Source of the DNA: Sphingobium sp052327305
GTDB lineage: Bacteria > Pseudomonadota > Alphaproteobacteria > Sphingomonadales > Sphingomonadaceae
Direction: 5' to 3'
Assembly: GCF_052327305.1 (NCBI RefSeq)
Contig: NZ_CP182486.1
Location: 372,001 to 436,000, forward strand
Length of the DNA: 64,000 nucleotides
Positions 34,561-44,037 of the stretch are shown piece by piece. Every line of letters starts with the position of its first letter. Position 1 is the stretch's first letter. The position numbers were made by a program, and so were the translations under genes. Under the pieces are notes generated by a model. It saw only the letters and a list, made by a program, of their open reading frames with translations. It was not told the DNA's origin and did not search any database.

Positions 34561-36651
34561 ATGAACGATACGCCTCAGTTCGACCCAGCCCCCTTTGCTG
34601 CGCCGCCTCCACGAGAGGAATTTCAGGGGCGTGGCATGCCTTCCGCTTTTCCGCGGCCAAACTGGCGCCGACGCGCTCGGTTTGCCGCGTGGATCTTCGC
34701 GGTCCTGCTCGCGCTCCTCATTCTGACCGCTGCCTGGCTTGCAGTCACCGCCCCCCTCTCCCGCTCGCTTCGACCACCCGCGCCACCCAGCATCACGTTG
34801 GTGTCGGCGGATGGGAAGTTCCTGGCGCGACGAGGGGCTGCCATTGCCGAACCGGTCAAACTTTCGCAACTGCCCGATCATGTTCCTCAGGCCTTCATGG
34901 CGATTGAGGACCGCCGCTTCTATAGTCATTGGGGCGTCGATCCGCGAGGCGTTGCACGCGCGATGTGGCATAATCTGCGTGCCGGCCATGTGCGTGAGGG
35001 CGGCAGCACGATCACCCAACAACTCGCCAAGGGCGCTTTCCTCACTGCCGACCGGACCGCAGGCCGCAAGCTCAGGGAATTGCTCATTTCGTTCTGGCTA
35101 GAGGTCTGGCTCAGCAAGGACGAAATACTGGAGCGCTATCTTTCCAGCGTCTACTTTGGCGATAACGTCTATGGCCTTCGGGCTGCGTCGCTTCATTACT
35201 TCAACCGTCAACCCGAGCGGCTGACCATCCCGCAAGCGGCCATGCTCGCCGGGATGCTGAAAGCACCGTCGCGCCTGGCACCCACGGTTAATCCCAAGGC
35301 ATCACGCGCCCGCGCCGCTCTTGTCGAAAAGGCCATGCTGGACGCCGGTTTCATAGACCAGTCCACCTACGACCGACTCGGCCCTATCAAGCTAAACGTT
35401 CAGCCCGTGCAGGAGGCGACGAGCGGCACCTACTTCAGCGACTGGGTCTTAGGAGAAGCTCGCGATCGCGCAGGTGAGGTTTATGGCGCCCAGACCGTCA
35501 TGACGACGCTGGACAGCGCCATTCAGCGATTCGCCGCCGACGCAGTGCGTCGCGCCCCCCTGGGGAGGGCCCAAGTGGGGATCGTCGTCATGCGGCCGGA
35601 CGGAACGGTCGTCGCGATGGTCGGCGGCAAGAGCTACAAGCAAAGCGCTTTCAACCGCGTAACGCAAGCACGCCGCCAACCTGGATCGACGTTCAAGCTA
35701 TTCGTCTATCTCGCCGCGATCCGCGCCGGGATGACCCCGGACGACATGGTGGACGATACTCCGATTGTTGAAGGCAGCTACCGCCCCGAAAATAGTCATA
35801 GGCGTTATCGAGGGCGGATAACCCTGCGCCAGGCGTTTGCCTTCTCCAGCAATGTCGTGGCCGTGAGGCTCGCCCAGCAAGTCGGTATGGACGCCGTTAC
35901 ACGAGCCGCGCGCGACCTGGGCGTCACCAGTCCCATTGCCGATAATCTCTCCAGCGCGCTTGGCTCGTCAGGCATGTCTCTCATGGAGCTCGCGCAGGCC
36001 TATGCCGCTATTTCCGGGGATAGTTATCCAGTGCAGGCGCACGGCCTCCCGGAGAAAGAGCGCGGCTGGTTCGCGAACTTGCTGGATCGCCGCCGCACGT
36101 TCTCTGATCGCGAACTGGAGATGATGCGGGATCTCCTTTCCGCCGCAGCCAATGGCGGCACTGGCAGTCGCGCGGCCCTACGCACCGCGACATTCGGCAA
36201 GACCGGGACGACGCAGGACAATCGTGACGCGATATTTGTAGGTTATGCGGGCGGCCTGGTGACAGCGGTCTGGGTCGGTAACGACGATAACTCCCCCCTC
36301 CCCGGCGTATCCGGCGGAAGCATCCCCGCCCGCATCTGGCGAGACGTCATGGTGCGGGCAGTCGAGCATGGCGGTGCGGAGGACGGTGCAGGACAGAAGC
36401 CGGCAGCCGACGAACTGGAAGATGCCGCCAACGCGATCGGCAACATCGCTCTACCGGCCGGTCTCGGCAATGTCAGCGTAGGCCCGGATGGCCGTGAGCT
36501 GCGGATCGAGAGCGGTAACGGCGCGATCGAAGTTCGCGTACCGATCGGTGAAAATGGAACGCCGCAGACACCCAGCGTTCAGGTGCGGCCGCCTGTGATC
36601 CGACAGGAGCAACCGGGAACCAATCAATCCCCGCCCACCAGCCAGCCCTAA
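34561..36651 (+). CDS. Class A penicillin-binding protein (transglycosylase/transpeptidase)
   Basis: About 696 residues. A short Pro-rich cytoplasmic N terminus and a membrane helix (about 43-66) precede the glycosyltransferase domain (EDRRFYSHWGVDPRGVARA, EGGSTITQQLAKG, RKLRELLISFWLE, EILERYLSSVYFGDNVYGL). The transpeptidase domain has SxxK in PGSTFKLF, SxN in FSSNVVAV and FGKTGTTQD. It polymerises and cross-links peptidoglycan. The disordered C-terminal tail is rich in Pro and Gln. The start at 34561 is preferred over an upstream frame opening at 34531. Confidence 0.95.
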   Translation: MNDTPQFDPAPFAAPPPREEFQGRGMPSAFPRPNWRRRARFAAWIFAVLLALLILTAAWLAVTAPLSRSLRPPAPPSITLVSADGKFLARRGAAIAEPVKLSQLPDHVPQAFMAIEDRRFYSHWGVDPRGVARAMWHNLRAGHVREGGSTITQQLAKGAFLTADRTAGRKLRELLISFWLEVWLSKDEILERYLSSVYFGDNVYGLRAASLHYFNRQPERLTIPQAAMLAGMLKAPSRLAPTVNPKASRARAALVEKAMLDAGFIDQSTYDRLGPIKLNVQPVQEATSGTYFSDWVLGEARDRAGEVYGAQTVMTTLDSAIQRFAADAVRRAPLGRAQVGIVVMRPDGTVVAMVGGKSYKQSAFNRVTQARRQPGSTFKLFVYLAAIRAGMTPDDMVDDTPIVEGSYRPENSHRRYRGRITLRQAFAFSSNVVAVRLAQQVGMDAVTRAARDLGVTSPIADNLSSALGSSGMSLMELAQAYAAISGDSYPVQAHGLPEKERGWFANLLDRRRTFSDRELEMMRDLLSAAANGGTGSRAALRTATFGKTGTTQDNRDAIFVGYAGGLVTAVWVGNDDNSPLPGVSGGSIPARIWRDVMVRAVEHGGAEDGAGQKPAADELEDAANAIGNIALPAGLGNVSVGPDGRELRIESGNGAIEVRVPIGENGTPQTPSVQVRPPVIRQEQPGTNQSPPTSQP

Positions 36652-36657
36652 AGAGCA

Positions 36658-36678
36658 AAGGGCGCCGATGGGCGCCCT
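36658..36678. terminator. Bidirectional terminator between the PBP gene and rpmE
   Basis: AAGGGCGCC (36658-36666) pairs with GGCGCCCTT (36670-36678) around a three-base loop. The two genes converge on it. T-rich tails are weak, though the leftward strand has TTTGCTCTTT. Confidence 0.65.
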
Positions 36679-36719
36679 TCGAGAAGATGTGTGGAGTGGC
36701 GAGCCCTGCTCGCCGCCAT

Positions 36720-36950
36720 TCAGCCCTTCTTGAGGGTGAGACCACCGAAACGCTTGTTGAAGCGTGCAACCTGACCGCCCGCGTCGAGAAGACGCTGGTT
36801 GCCGCCGGTCCAGGCAGGATGCGAGCTGGGATCGATGTCGAGCGCCAGCGTGTCGCCTTCCTTGCCCCAGGTCGAGCGAGTCTGGAAACTCGTGCCGTCC
36901 GTCAGCTGAACGGTGATGAAATGATAATCGGGATGCGTATCGGTCTTCAT
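36720..36950 (-). CDS. rpmE: 50S ribosomal protein L31
   Basis: 76 residues. MKTDTHPDYHFITVQLTDGT, RSTWGKEGDTLALDIDP, HPAWTGG and RFNKRFGG are the L31 signature. It lacks the CxxC zinc site, so it is the zinc-independent form found in alphaproteobacteria. L31 helps form intersubunit bridge B1b. It lies 144 bases downstream of fabZ on the same strand and could be transcribed alone or with it. Confidence 0.97.
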   Translation of the reverse strand: MKTDTHPDYHFITVQLTDGTSFQTRSTWGKEGDTLALDIDPSSHPAWTGGNQRLLDAGGQVARFNKRFGGLTLKKG

Positions 36951-37094
36951 GATAAGGCTCCATGTTTGGCTGGTTTCCGACCAGCCCGGGAGGTTTCCGG
37001 CTATCCGGGAAAGTGGCGCCCATAGCGGCCCACGCGTTATGGCGCAAGGAAAAGCTGGAGGCGATGCGACCCGCGCGTCGCTCCGCTGTTCAGC

Positions 37095-37577
37095 TCAGTC
37101 CTTTGGAGGGTCCGCGATCATTGCGACACACTGCGCTTCCGCGCAGAGCTTCCCATCGACGATCGCCTTTCCGGCAAACTTGCAAATTGCGCCGCGAACC
37201 TGTGTGAACTCGACATGGAAGTCGATCAGGCACCCGGGCTCGATCGGGGAACGGAACTTCGCCCCTTCTATGCCCATGAAATAGACGAGTTTGCCAGTGC
37301 CGGCTAACCCGAGCGACTCAACCGCCAGAATGCCGGCCGCCTGGGCAATCGCCTCGACGATGAGAACGCCAGGCATAATCGGTCGTCCGGGGAAATGGCC
37401 CTGGAAGAAAGGTTCGTTGATCGACACCGCCTTGACCGCGTGAATCGATGTGCTCGGCACATAAGACACCACGCGGTCGATGAGCAGCATCGGGTAGCGA
37501 TGTGGCAGCGCCGCCATCACTCCCCGAATATCAAGCGGTCCCCTGGTTTCAGCCAAGGTAGCTTCGCTTTCCGCCAT
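37095..37577 (-). CDS. fabZ: 3-hydroxyacyl-ACP dehydratase FabZ
   Basis: 160 residues with the hot-dog fold: LPHRYPMLLIDRV, NEPFFQGHFPGRPIMPGVLI with the catalytic His, and the helix residue Glu in VEAIAQAAG. It dehydrates 3-hydroxyacyl-ACP in type II fatty acid synthesis. It follows the skp-type gene by six bases. In most Gram-negatives lpxD would lie between them and lpxA-lpxB would follow. Neither is present. Confidence 0.98.
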   Translation of the reverse strand: MAESEATLAETRGPLDIRGVMAALPHRYPMLLIDRVVSYVPSTSIHAVKAVSINEPFFQGHFPGRPIMPGVLIVEAIAQAAGILAVESLGLAGTGKLVYFMGIEGAKFRSPIEPGCLIDFHVEFTQVRGAICKFAGKAIVDGKLCAEAQCVAMIADPPKD

Positions 37578-37583
37578 GTGTCC

Positions 37584-38258
37584 TCAGCGACTCTGCGGCC
37601 TGGAGGGTTGCGGCGTCGCAGCCGGAGCAGCCGTCGCGGGCGCGGTAGCGGCGGGCGCAGCGCCCTGCTGCTGACCACCCGGGCGCCAACCGGCCGGAGG
37701 CGTGATGCTCACCGAAGGCACCATCGTATTGAGCTGCGTCTTGACCTGCGCGGTAATGTCGACGGTCGGCTGATAGGAGACGGTCGCTTCGGGCTTGAGA
37801 ACCAGATCAACCTTGGCGGCTGTCATGGCAGCCTTCAGCGCGTCAGAGAGCTTGGCGCCGATCTGCTCTTCGACATAGGCCTGCGCAAGCTGGATCGGCT
37901 GGCCGAGACGCTCCAGTTCCGTGCGGGCGTCGGCTTGCGCCTTCTGGAAGGCCTCATACTGCGTCTGAATAGCCGGAGTCGGCTGATTGTTAGCCGCCTG
38001 CAGCGCGCTCTGCAAAGCCGTCTGCTTGGTCTGAAGATCAGTCTGCAGCGCGGTGTTGCGCGCATTAAATGCGTCGATCTGCGCCTTGTAGGTCGTCTGC
38101 ATCTGGGTGCGCGCCGTCGTGTAGGCGTTCGACTCGTAAACCGCCTGCTCCACATTGGCTACGGCGATGCCCTGACGAGACTGCGCCAGCGCAGGCGCCG
38201 TTCCGGCAACGGCAAGCGAGGCAGCGGCCAGCGCTGCGGCTTTGAAGGTCATGGTCAT
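37584..38258 (-). CDS. skp: OmpH/Skp-family periplasmic chaperone
   Basis: 224 residues. A signal peptide (MTMTFKAAALAAASLAVAGT, cleaved near ALAQS) is followed by a long helical coiled-coil part (about 40-150) with Gln- and Ala-rich repeats typical of Skp tentacles, and a disordered Ala/Pro/Thr-rich C terminus. Skp holds unfolded outer-membrane proteins on their way to BamA, encoded immediately upstream. Its start overlaps the bamA stop by one base. Confidence 0.9.
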   Translation of the reverse strand: MTMTFKAAALAAASLAVAGTAPALAQSRQGIAVANVEQAVYESNAYTTARTQMQTTYKAQIDAFNARNTALQTDLQTKQTALQSALQAANNQPTPAIQTQYEAFQKAQADARTELERLGQPIQLAQAYVEEQIGAKLSDALKAAMTAAKVDLVLKPEATVSYQPTVDITAQVKTQLNTMVPSVSITPPAGWRPGGQQQGAAPAATAPATAAPAATPQPSRPQSR

Positions 38259-40981
38259 CAGAATTGTGTCCCTACATTGAATGTCACAAGTTTGGTGTCA
38301 TCGCCCTCCTCGGAGAGGAGAGCCTTTGCAATGTCGATACGGAACGGGCCGAAGGGCGAGTTCCAGTTCACGCCAAAGCCCACGGAAACGCGGGGTTTAG
38401 GTGTATTACCGTAAAAGAACTCCTTGAATGAGCCGACATTATAACCAACCAAGTTCGATCCGGTTGGGCAGTTCGTCCCGTTCGGGATTGAGCTGACAGA
38501 ACCGGGCGTGCCGTCGGAATTGGTCACCTGACACTGTCGAAGACCATTTACGTCGTACGTCGGTATGATCGATCCATTGGGAATGTCGATAAGCCCGCCA
38601 TTGGCGTAAGTTGGCGACCGTACGCCGAAGACCGCACCGACATCGGCGAAGATCGACGGACGAAGGCCCATGTCCCGAGCGCCGGAACCGAGCGGAATCT
38701 CGAGCTCTGCGCGGCCGCGATAATAAGCGCGACCACCAATGGCGTCATCCTGCCAGGTGCGCCGATCCTCGCTGAAACCCGTCGGATTGCCGTTCGCATC
38801 GAAAAGATACTGTTTGCGGATCACGCGAGGTCCGATGCCGCGAATGTCAAATCCGCGCATCTGGGGATCGCCCAGGAAGAAACGATCAACCAGACGGACT
38901 GGATCGGCGCTCGGGCTGCGGCCTTTCTGGAAGCTGTGGATATATCCACCTTCGCCCTGCAGCGAGAACACGAAGCCGCTGCCAAGCGGGAAGAACTTAC
39001 TCGCATTGGCCACGGTGCGTATATAGCGCACATTGCCACCAAGGCCGGCAAAATCCTGACTGAGCGTAAAGCTGTGGCCGCGTGTCGGTCGGATCCGGTT
39101 ATCGCGCGTATCGTAGATCAGCGAATAACCAATTGACGACGTAGTTCGCCGCCCAATTGAATCGCACAAATAGCGACCTGCGAGCAACGGGTCGCACTCC
39201 AGTACTCCAGGCGTCGCACGATCGGAGAAATATGTAGCCCGATCGAGCGTCACATTGTCGAACGACAAACCGTAGCGCAGGGCCAGTGAGACATACTCAG
39301 TGAGAGGCACGCCCGCGCGTAGCTGGAACCCATTTGTCACCTGGCTATAGGTCGTATTGCGGGTATTACTGTTCAGATAATTGAAGCTGTTCAGATCGCG
39401 ACGGAAAATATCGCCACCCAAAGCGATGTTCTTGTCCAGGAAATAGGGCTCGGTGAACCCGACTTCGACCGATTTGGAATAGCTCGAATAGTTGACGCTT
39501 GTGCGCAGCTCCTGCCCCAAGCCGCGGAAGTTGCGCTGCGTGATCGATGCCGCGAGAATGAAGCGCTCAAGGCTCGAGAAACCTGCAGACAACTGCAACT
39601 CGCCGGTCGAGCGCTCTTCGACGTTCGTCTCCAGAACAATGCGATCGGGCGCGGAACCGGGCTTCTGCTCCACTTCGAGCTTCTCCTGGAAGAAGCCGAG
39701 AGAGTTGATGCGGTCCTGCGAACGCCGAACAAGGAAGCTGTTGAACGCATCGCCTTCCTGAAGTCGGAACTCCCGCCGCACAACCTTGTCCTGCGTCAAC
39801 GTATTGCCGTTGATGTCGATGCGCTCGACATAAACGCGTGGCGCATTGGCAATGCGGAAGGTGATCGACATCGTCAGATCATCCTTGCTCCGGTCGAACT
39901 CCGGGTTGATATCGGAGAAAGCATAGCCAAAAAGACCGGCGGTTTGATTGAGCTGATCGACCGTATCTTCGACGAGCTTGGCATTATACCAGTCGCCCTT
40001 CTTCATACGGAGCGAATTGGTCAGAGTCGTCGAGGAAAGCTCGCGAATGTCGCTTTCGACTTTGACGTCGCCAAACTTGTAGCGATCCCCCTCTTCCACC
40101 ACATAGGTGATGATGAAGTCTTGCTTGTTCGGCGTCAGCTCCGCCACGGCTGACACGACGCGGAAGTCGGCATAACCTTCAGTCAGATAAAACTGACGCA
40201 GCTTCTGCTGGTCGTAGGCAAGGCGATCGGGGTCGTAGGTCGTGCCCGAAGAAAACAACCGGAAGAAGCGCGCCTGCTTCGTCACCATCTCATTGCGCAG
40301 CTCACCATCGGAGAATTTCTCATTCCCGATGATGTTGATCTGCCGGACCTTGGATTTCGCGCCTTCGGAAATCTCGTAAACGATATCGACGCGGTTCTGG
40401 TCCAGCTTCACGAGCTTGGGATCGACGACCGCAGCGAACCGGCCCTGACGTCGATACAGCTCGATGATACGCGCCACGTCTGCGCGCACCTTCGACCGAG
40501 TATAGATCTGCCGGGGCGCCATCTTGATTTCCGGTAGGATCTTCTCATCTTTAAGGCGCTTATTGCCTTCAAGCACGATGCGGTTGATCACCGGGTTTTC
40601 GACAACTGTAACGGTCAGCGCACCGTTATCATCGCGGATCTGGACGTCCGAGAAAAGCTCGCTCGCGTAGAGATCTTTGAGCGCGGCATCCAACGATTCC
40701 CGCGTATAAGGCTGGCCGACGCGCAGCTTGGTGTAAGAAAGGACCGTATCGGGTTCCAGGCGCTGCGAGCCCGTAACATTGATCGACTTGATCGGAGCCT
40801 GCTGCGAAATCTCAGGCAGCGTCAGAACCTGTCCATTCGACCCGGCGGCCGGAGTGGCTGGTGGCGCAGTGGGCCCGCCCCCCTGCGCCGGCGCCTGAGC
40901 TCGTGCGGGCATAGCGACCGCGCCGGCGAGAATCGTGCAGCCAAGCAGCATGGGCAGGAGACGGGCCGAGCCAATCATCAT
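38258..40981 (-). CDS. bamA: Outer-membrane assembly factor BamA
   Basis: About 907 residues. The signal peptide ends near PARAQA. It is followed by a Pro/Gly linker, five POTRA domains (about 70-440) and a C-terminal beta barrel ending VTFNVGTQF with terminal Phe. The barrel holds IRPTRGHS, LGSGFVFSLQGEGGYI, FFLGDPQMRGFDIRGIGPR (the VRGF/Y-type loop motif) and LSIAKALLSEEGDD-like IDIAKALLSEEGDD. It inserts beta-barrel proteins. The start MMIGSARLLPML at 40981 is a choice among adjacent ATGs. Confidence 0.98.
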   Translation of the reverse strand: MMIGSARLLPMLLGCTILAGAVAMPARAQAPAQGGGPTAPPATPAAGSNGQVLTLPEISQQAPIKSINVTGSQRLEPDTVLSYTKLRVGQPYTRESLDAALKDLYASELFSDVQIRDDNGALTVTVVENPVINRIVLEGNKRLKDEKILPEIKMAPRQIYTRSKVRADVARIIELYRRQGRFAAVVDPKLVKLDQNRVDIVYEISEGAKSKVRQINIIGNEKFSDGELRNEMVTKQARFFRLFSSGTTYDPDRLAYDQQKLRQFYLTEGYADFRVVSAVAELTPNKQDFIITYVVEEGDRYKFGDVKVESDIRELSSTTLTNSLRMKKGDWYNAKLVEDTVDQLNQTAGLFGYAFSDINPEFDRSKDDLTMSITFRIANAPRVYVERIDINGNTLTQDKVVRREFRLQEGDAFNSFLVRRSQDRINSLGFFQEKLEVEQKPGSAPDRIVLETNVEERSTGELQLSAGFSSLERFILAASITQRNFRGLGQELRTSVNYSSYSKSVEVGFTEPYFLDKNIALGGDIFRRDLNSFNYLNSNTRNTTYSQVTNGFQLRAGVPLTEYVSLALRYGLSFDNVTLDRATYFSDRATPGVLECDPLLAGRYLCDSIGRRTTSSIGYSLIYDTRDNRIRPTRGHSFTLSQDFAGLGGNVRYIRTVANASKFFPLGSGFVFSLQGEGGYIHSFQKGRSPSADPVRLVDRFFLGDPQMRGFDIRGIGPRVIRKQYLFDANGNPTGFSEDRRTWQDDAIGGRAYYRGRAELEIPLGSGARDMGLRPSIFADVGAVFGVRSPTYANGGLIDIPNGSIIPTYDVNGLRQCQVTNSDGTPGSVSSIPNGTNCPTGSNLVGYNVGSFKEFFYGNTPKPRVSVGFGVNWNSPFGPFRIDIAKALLSEEGDDTKLVTFNVGTQF

Positions 40982-41077
40982 CCTCGTCTCGTTCACTCCT
41001 GAAGTCCTTAACTGACAAATGATAGGAAAAGTCGGGCGGCCCATAGCCCTTGGGCAGCACTCCCTGCCCCAAGAGCA

Positions 41078-42211
41078 CTAGCCAATCAAGCGGGACAGCC
41101 CTCGCCAGAGGCCGAATGACGATAAATCGTTGATCGTAACCAGCGCCATTAGCCCAAGAAGCAGTGCTAGACCCGACCGAAGAGCGAACTCCTGGATACG
41201 GGCGCTCACGGGTTTGCGCTGAATCGTCTCGATTCCATAAAAAAGCAAATGACCCCCGTCGAGCATAGGGATTGGCAATAAGTTGATGAATCCCAGATTA
41301 ATCGAGATGAGGGCAATGAAGAAGGCCAGATCGGCTGGCCCACGGGCGGCCTGCTCGCCCGAAAGCTGTGCCATTTTGAGCGGACCACCGAGCTCCGACA
41401 CCGGGCGACGGCCTGTAACGATCTGTACCAGACCTTCGGCCATCATGCCCACAAGCGCGCCCGTCTGGCGAAGAGCAACAATTGGCGCCTCAATGATCGA
41501 AACGTCCCTGGCGACGGGCTTCCCCGAACGCACACCGATCTGGCCGATCCGATATTCCGTACCGAAACGGTCCTTCTCGACTCTGACACCAACCACGAGC
41601 GGCACCTGCTCAACGGAACCGTTGCGCTGCACATCCAGCGTCATTGTCTGGCCGGGATATGGGACAACCGCACGGCTTAGCTGTTCGAAGCGCTCTATGG
41701 GTGTTCCGTCGACAGCAACGACCGTATCACCCGGCTTTATGCCTGCCGCTGCTGCTGCGCTATCGGGAAGAACCGCGCTGATGCGCGCGGGCGTGACATT
41801 CTCTCCATACGCCACTGCAAAGCCAGCTAGGATAGCCGCAGCGAACAGGAGATTGATCAGGGGGCCCGCAAGGACGATCAGTGATCGTTGCCATACCGGC
41901 TTGGCCTGAAAGGTGCGCTCCCGCTGCGCCGCAGGCAGTTCCATCCAGCGCGGATCAGCGGTGCTCGCCGGGTTCATGTCTCCAGCGAACTTCACATAGC
42001 CGCCGAGAAGGAAAGCACCGACGCGCCAGCGCGTGCCGCGACGATCGGTCCAATGGGCCAGCTCGGGGCCGAAACCGATGGAGAAGGCGTCCGCGTGCAC
42101 GCCGAACCATCTACCGACCCAATAATGGCCCATTTCGTGGACAAAAACGAGCGGGCCGATCACCAGAATGAAAGCCAATATGGTCATCAGAAATCCGGGA
42201 TTCTCAGTCAA
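41078..42211 (-). CDS. rseP: RIP metalloprotease RseP
   Basis: 377 residues. The first helix carries VHEMGH (zinc-binding His25, Glu26 and His29). A PDZ domain occupies about 125-200 (VLPDSAAAAAGIKPGDTVVAVDGTPI), and NLLPIPMLDGGHLLFYGIE gives the third zinc ligand region. It is the site-2 protease that releases membrane-bound anti-sigma factors. One PDZ is seen, whereas E. coli has two. The start overlaps the dxr stop. Confidence 0.96.
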   Translation of the reverse strand: MTENPGFLMTILAFILVIGPLVFVHEMGHYWVGRWFGVHADAFSIGFGPELAHWTDRRGTRWRVGAFLLGGYVKFAGDMNPASTADPRWMELPAAQRERTFQAKPVWQRSLIVLAGPLINLLFAAAILAGFAVAYGENVTPARISAVLPDSAAAAAGIKPGDTVVAVDGTPIERFEQLSRAVVPYPGQTMTLDVQRNGSVEQVPLVVGVRVEKDRFGTEYRIGQIGVRSGKPVARDVSIIEAPIVALRQTGALVGMMAEGLVQIVTGRRPVSELGGPLKMAQLSGEQAARGPADLAFFIALISINLGFINLLPIPMLDGGHLLFYGIETIQRKPVSARIQEFALRSGLALLLGLMALVTINDLSSFGLWRGLSRLIG

Positions 42212-43371
42212 ACGGCCATTTCCTCTGCCACTTTGACCGCATCTCGTCGCGCAGTCTCATCTATCGCCCAGACATCTTCAATCGCATGCGGCGCATCATA
42301 CGCCTTCCGAGCAATCACGTCTTCCACAATCATGGCGATTTCAAGGAAGCCAATCTGCCCCGCCAGGAAAGCTGCCACGGCGACCTCATTTGCAGCGTTC
42401 AGCACTATGGGCGCCGCGCCGCCCGCTTCTACTGCCGCCCGCGCCAAGCGCAGCGCAGGAAAGCGGTCCACATCCGGAAGCTCGAAATCGAGCCGTCCGA
42501 TCGCGGCCAGATCCAGCGGCCGACAAGGCGTTTCCATCCGCTCCGGCCAGGCCAGCGCGCTTGCTACAGGAATCCGCATGTCGGGGCTGCCAAGCTGAGC
42601 GATGGTTGAGCGATCCCGGAACTCGACCATGGAGTGGATCACCGATTGGGGATGGACCAGAATATGGAGCCGCTCCAGCCCCACCGGAAAGAGATGGTAG
42701 GCCTCAATGAGCTCCAGCCCCTTATTCATCATCGTGGCACTATCGACGCTGATCTTGGCGCCCATGGACCAATTGGGATGCCGCACTGCCTGAGCGGGCG
42801 TGACCTGACGCATCTCTTCCAGGGAAAATGTCCGAAACGGCCCGCCACTGGCTGTGAGGGTAATACGGGAAACATCCTCGATCCTGCCGCCCGCAAGACA
42901 CTGGAAAATAGCGTTATGTTCACTGTCGACTGGTAACAGCGTCGCACCACTGCGAGCGACCGCGTCCATCATGAGAGAGCCCGCGGAAACCAGCGACTCC
43001 TTATTTGCCAGAGCCACCGTGCGGCCCTGCCGGATCGCCGCGAGTGTCGGCGCAAGTCCCGCGCAACCGACGATCGCGGACATCGTCCAGTCAGCGCCCA
43101 GCGCCGCGCCCGCCGTCAGAGCCTCACGGCCTGCCGCTGCCTCGACACCGCTGCCAGCAAGGGCCTCTTTCAAGGCACCGTAGCAGCTCTCGTCCGTGAC
43201 GATGGCGAGCTTTGCCTGATGGAAAATGGCTGCGCGCGCCAGCGCATCTACATTGTTGTGGGCAGTGAGCGCGAGAACCTCATAACGATCGGCATCGCGC
43301 CCGATAAGGTCCAGCGTAGATTGGCCCACCGATCCGGTGGCCCCCAATATGGTGACAGTGCGGCAAGTCAA
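42208..43371 (-). CDS. dxr: 1-deoxy-D-xylulose 5-phosphate reductoisomerase
   Basis: 387 residues. The NADPH site is TILGATGSVGQSTLDLI, followed by NKESLVSAG, LPVDSEHNAIFQCL (metal-binding Asp and Glu), LTASGGPFR and HPNWSMGAKISVDSATMMNKGLELIEA by segments. It makes MEP, the committed step of the non-mevalonate isoprenoid route. It overlaps cdsA upstream and rseP downstream by four bases each. Confidence 0.99.
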   Translation of the reverse strand: MTCRTVTILGATGSVGQSTLDLIGRDADRYEVLALTAHNNVDALARAAIFHQAKLAIVTDESCYGALKEALAGSGVEAAAGREALTAGAALGADWTMSAIVGCAGLAPTLAAIRQGRTVALANKESLVSAGSLMMDAVARSGATLLPVDSEHNAIFQCLAGGRIEDVSRITLTASGGPFRTFSLEEMRQVTPAQAVRHPNWSMGAKISVDSATMMNKGLELIEAYHLFPVGLERLHILVHPQSVIHSMVEFRDRSTIAQLGSPDMRIPVASALAWPERMETPCRPLDLAAIGRLDFELPDVDRFPALRLARAAVEAGGAAPIVLNAANEVAVAAFLAGQIGFLEIAMIVEDVIARKAYDAPHAIEDVWAIDETARRDAVKVAEEMAV

Positions 43372-44018
43372 ATCCAGCCCGCCCCATGAACTATGCCCGC
43401 CGCGATCGCACCGGCCATCAGGCCATCGACCCGGTCCAAGAGGCCGCCGTGCCCCGGTATGAGTGTACCGGAGTCCTTCAGTCCCGCTTTGCGCTTGAGC
43501 CAGCTCTCGAGAAAGTCACCCGCTTGCGCCACGACTGCAAGAATGATGGCAAGGAGAGCAGCGCAGGCGGCCGACCACGCGGAAAGCATCGATTGCAGCA
43601 CAAGCGAGCCGATCAGCACGACTGCAGCCCCGACTATGCCCCCGCCAAGACCGGCCCAGGTCTTTGAAGGACTGATGGCCGGCGCGATCTTCGGCCCACC
43701 TATTGCCCTACCCGCGAAATAGGCGCCGCTATCCACGGCAATGACGGCAATGATGAGAATAACCCGCGTCATCGGCGGCAGCGTGACCAGCGCAAGGCAG
43801 GCAAGGGCGATATAAGCGATCCCGCAAATGACCCACAGGATACGCTCGCTGGGAGAGCGCGTAATCCTGCGCGCCATGCCCCAATATTCAGCCGCAAGAA
43901 GCACACCGATAATGCCGACGAAGAAGGTGAATACCCAGCCCCCGGCCCACAGCACGAGCGCAACGGCGAAGATCATCGCACAGGCCGAGATCAGCCTGAG
44001 GCGCAGTTCAGATGTCAT
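43368..44018 (-). CDS. cdsA: Phosphatidate cytidylyltransferase
   Basis: 216 residues with about six membrane helices. It carries the CDP-alcohol precursor signature SWLKRKAGLKDSGTLIPGHG followed by GLLDRVDGL. It makes CDP-diacylglycerol for all phospholipids. PssA, encoded further right, uses the product. It is slightly shorter than E. coli CdsA (about 285), as is common in this group. Confidence 0.96.
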   Translation of the reverse strand: MTSELRLRLISACAMIFAVALVLWAGGWVFTFFVGIIGVLLAAEYWGMARRITRSPSERILWVICGIAYIALACLALVTLPPMTRVILIIAVIAVDSGAYFAGRAIGGPKIAPAISPSKTWAGLGGGIVGAAVVLIGSLVLQSMLSAWSAACAALLAIILAVVAQAGDFLESWLKRKAGLKDSGTLIPGHGGLLDRVDGLMAGAIAAGIVHGAGWI

Positions 44019-44037
44019 GCATCATGGCTTTGCATAA

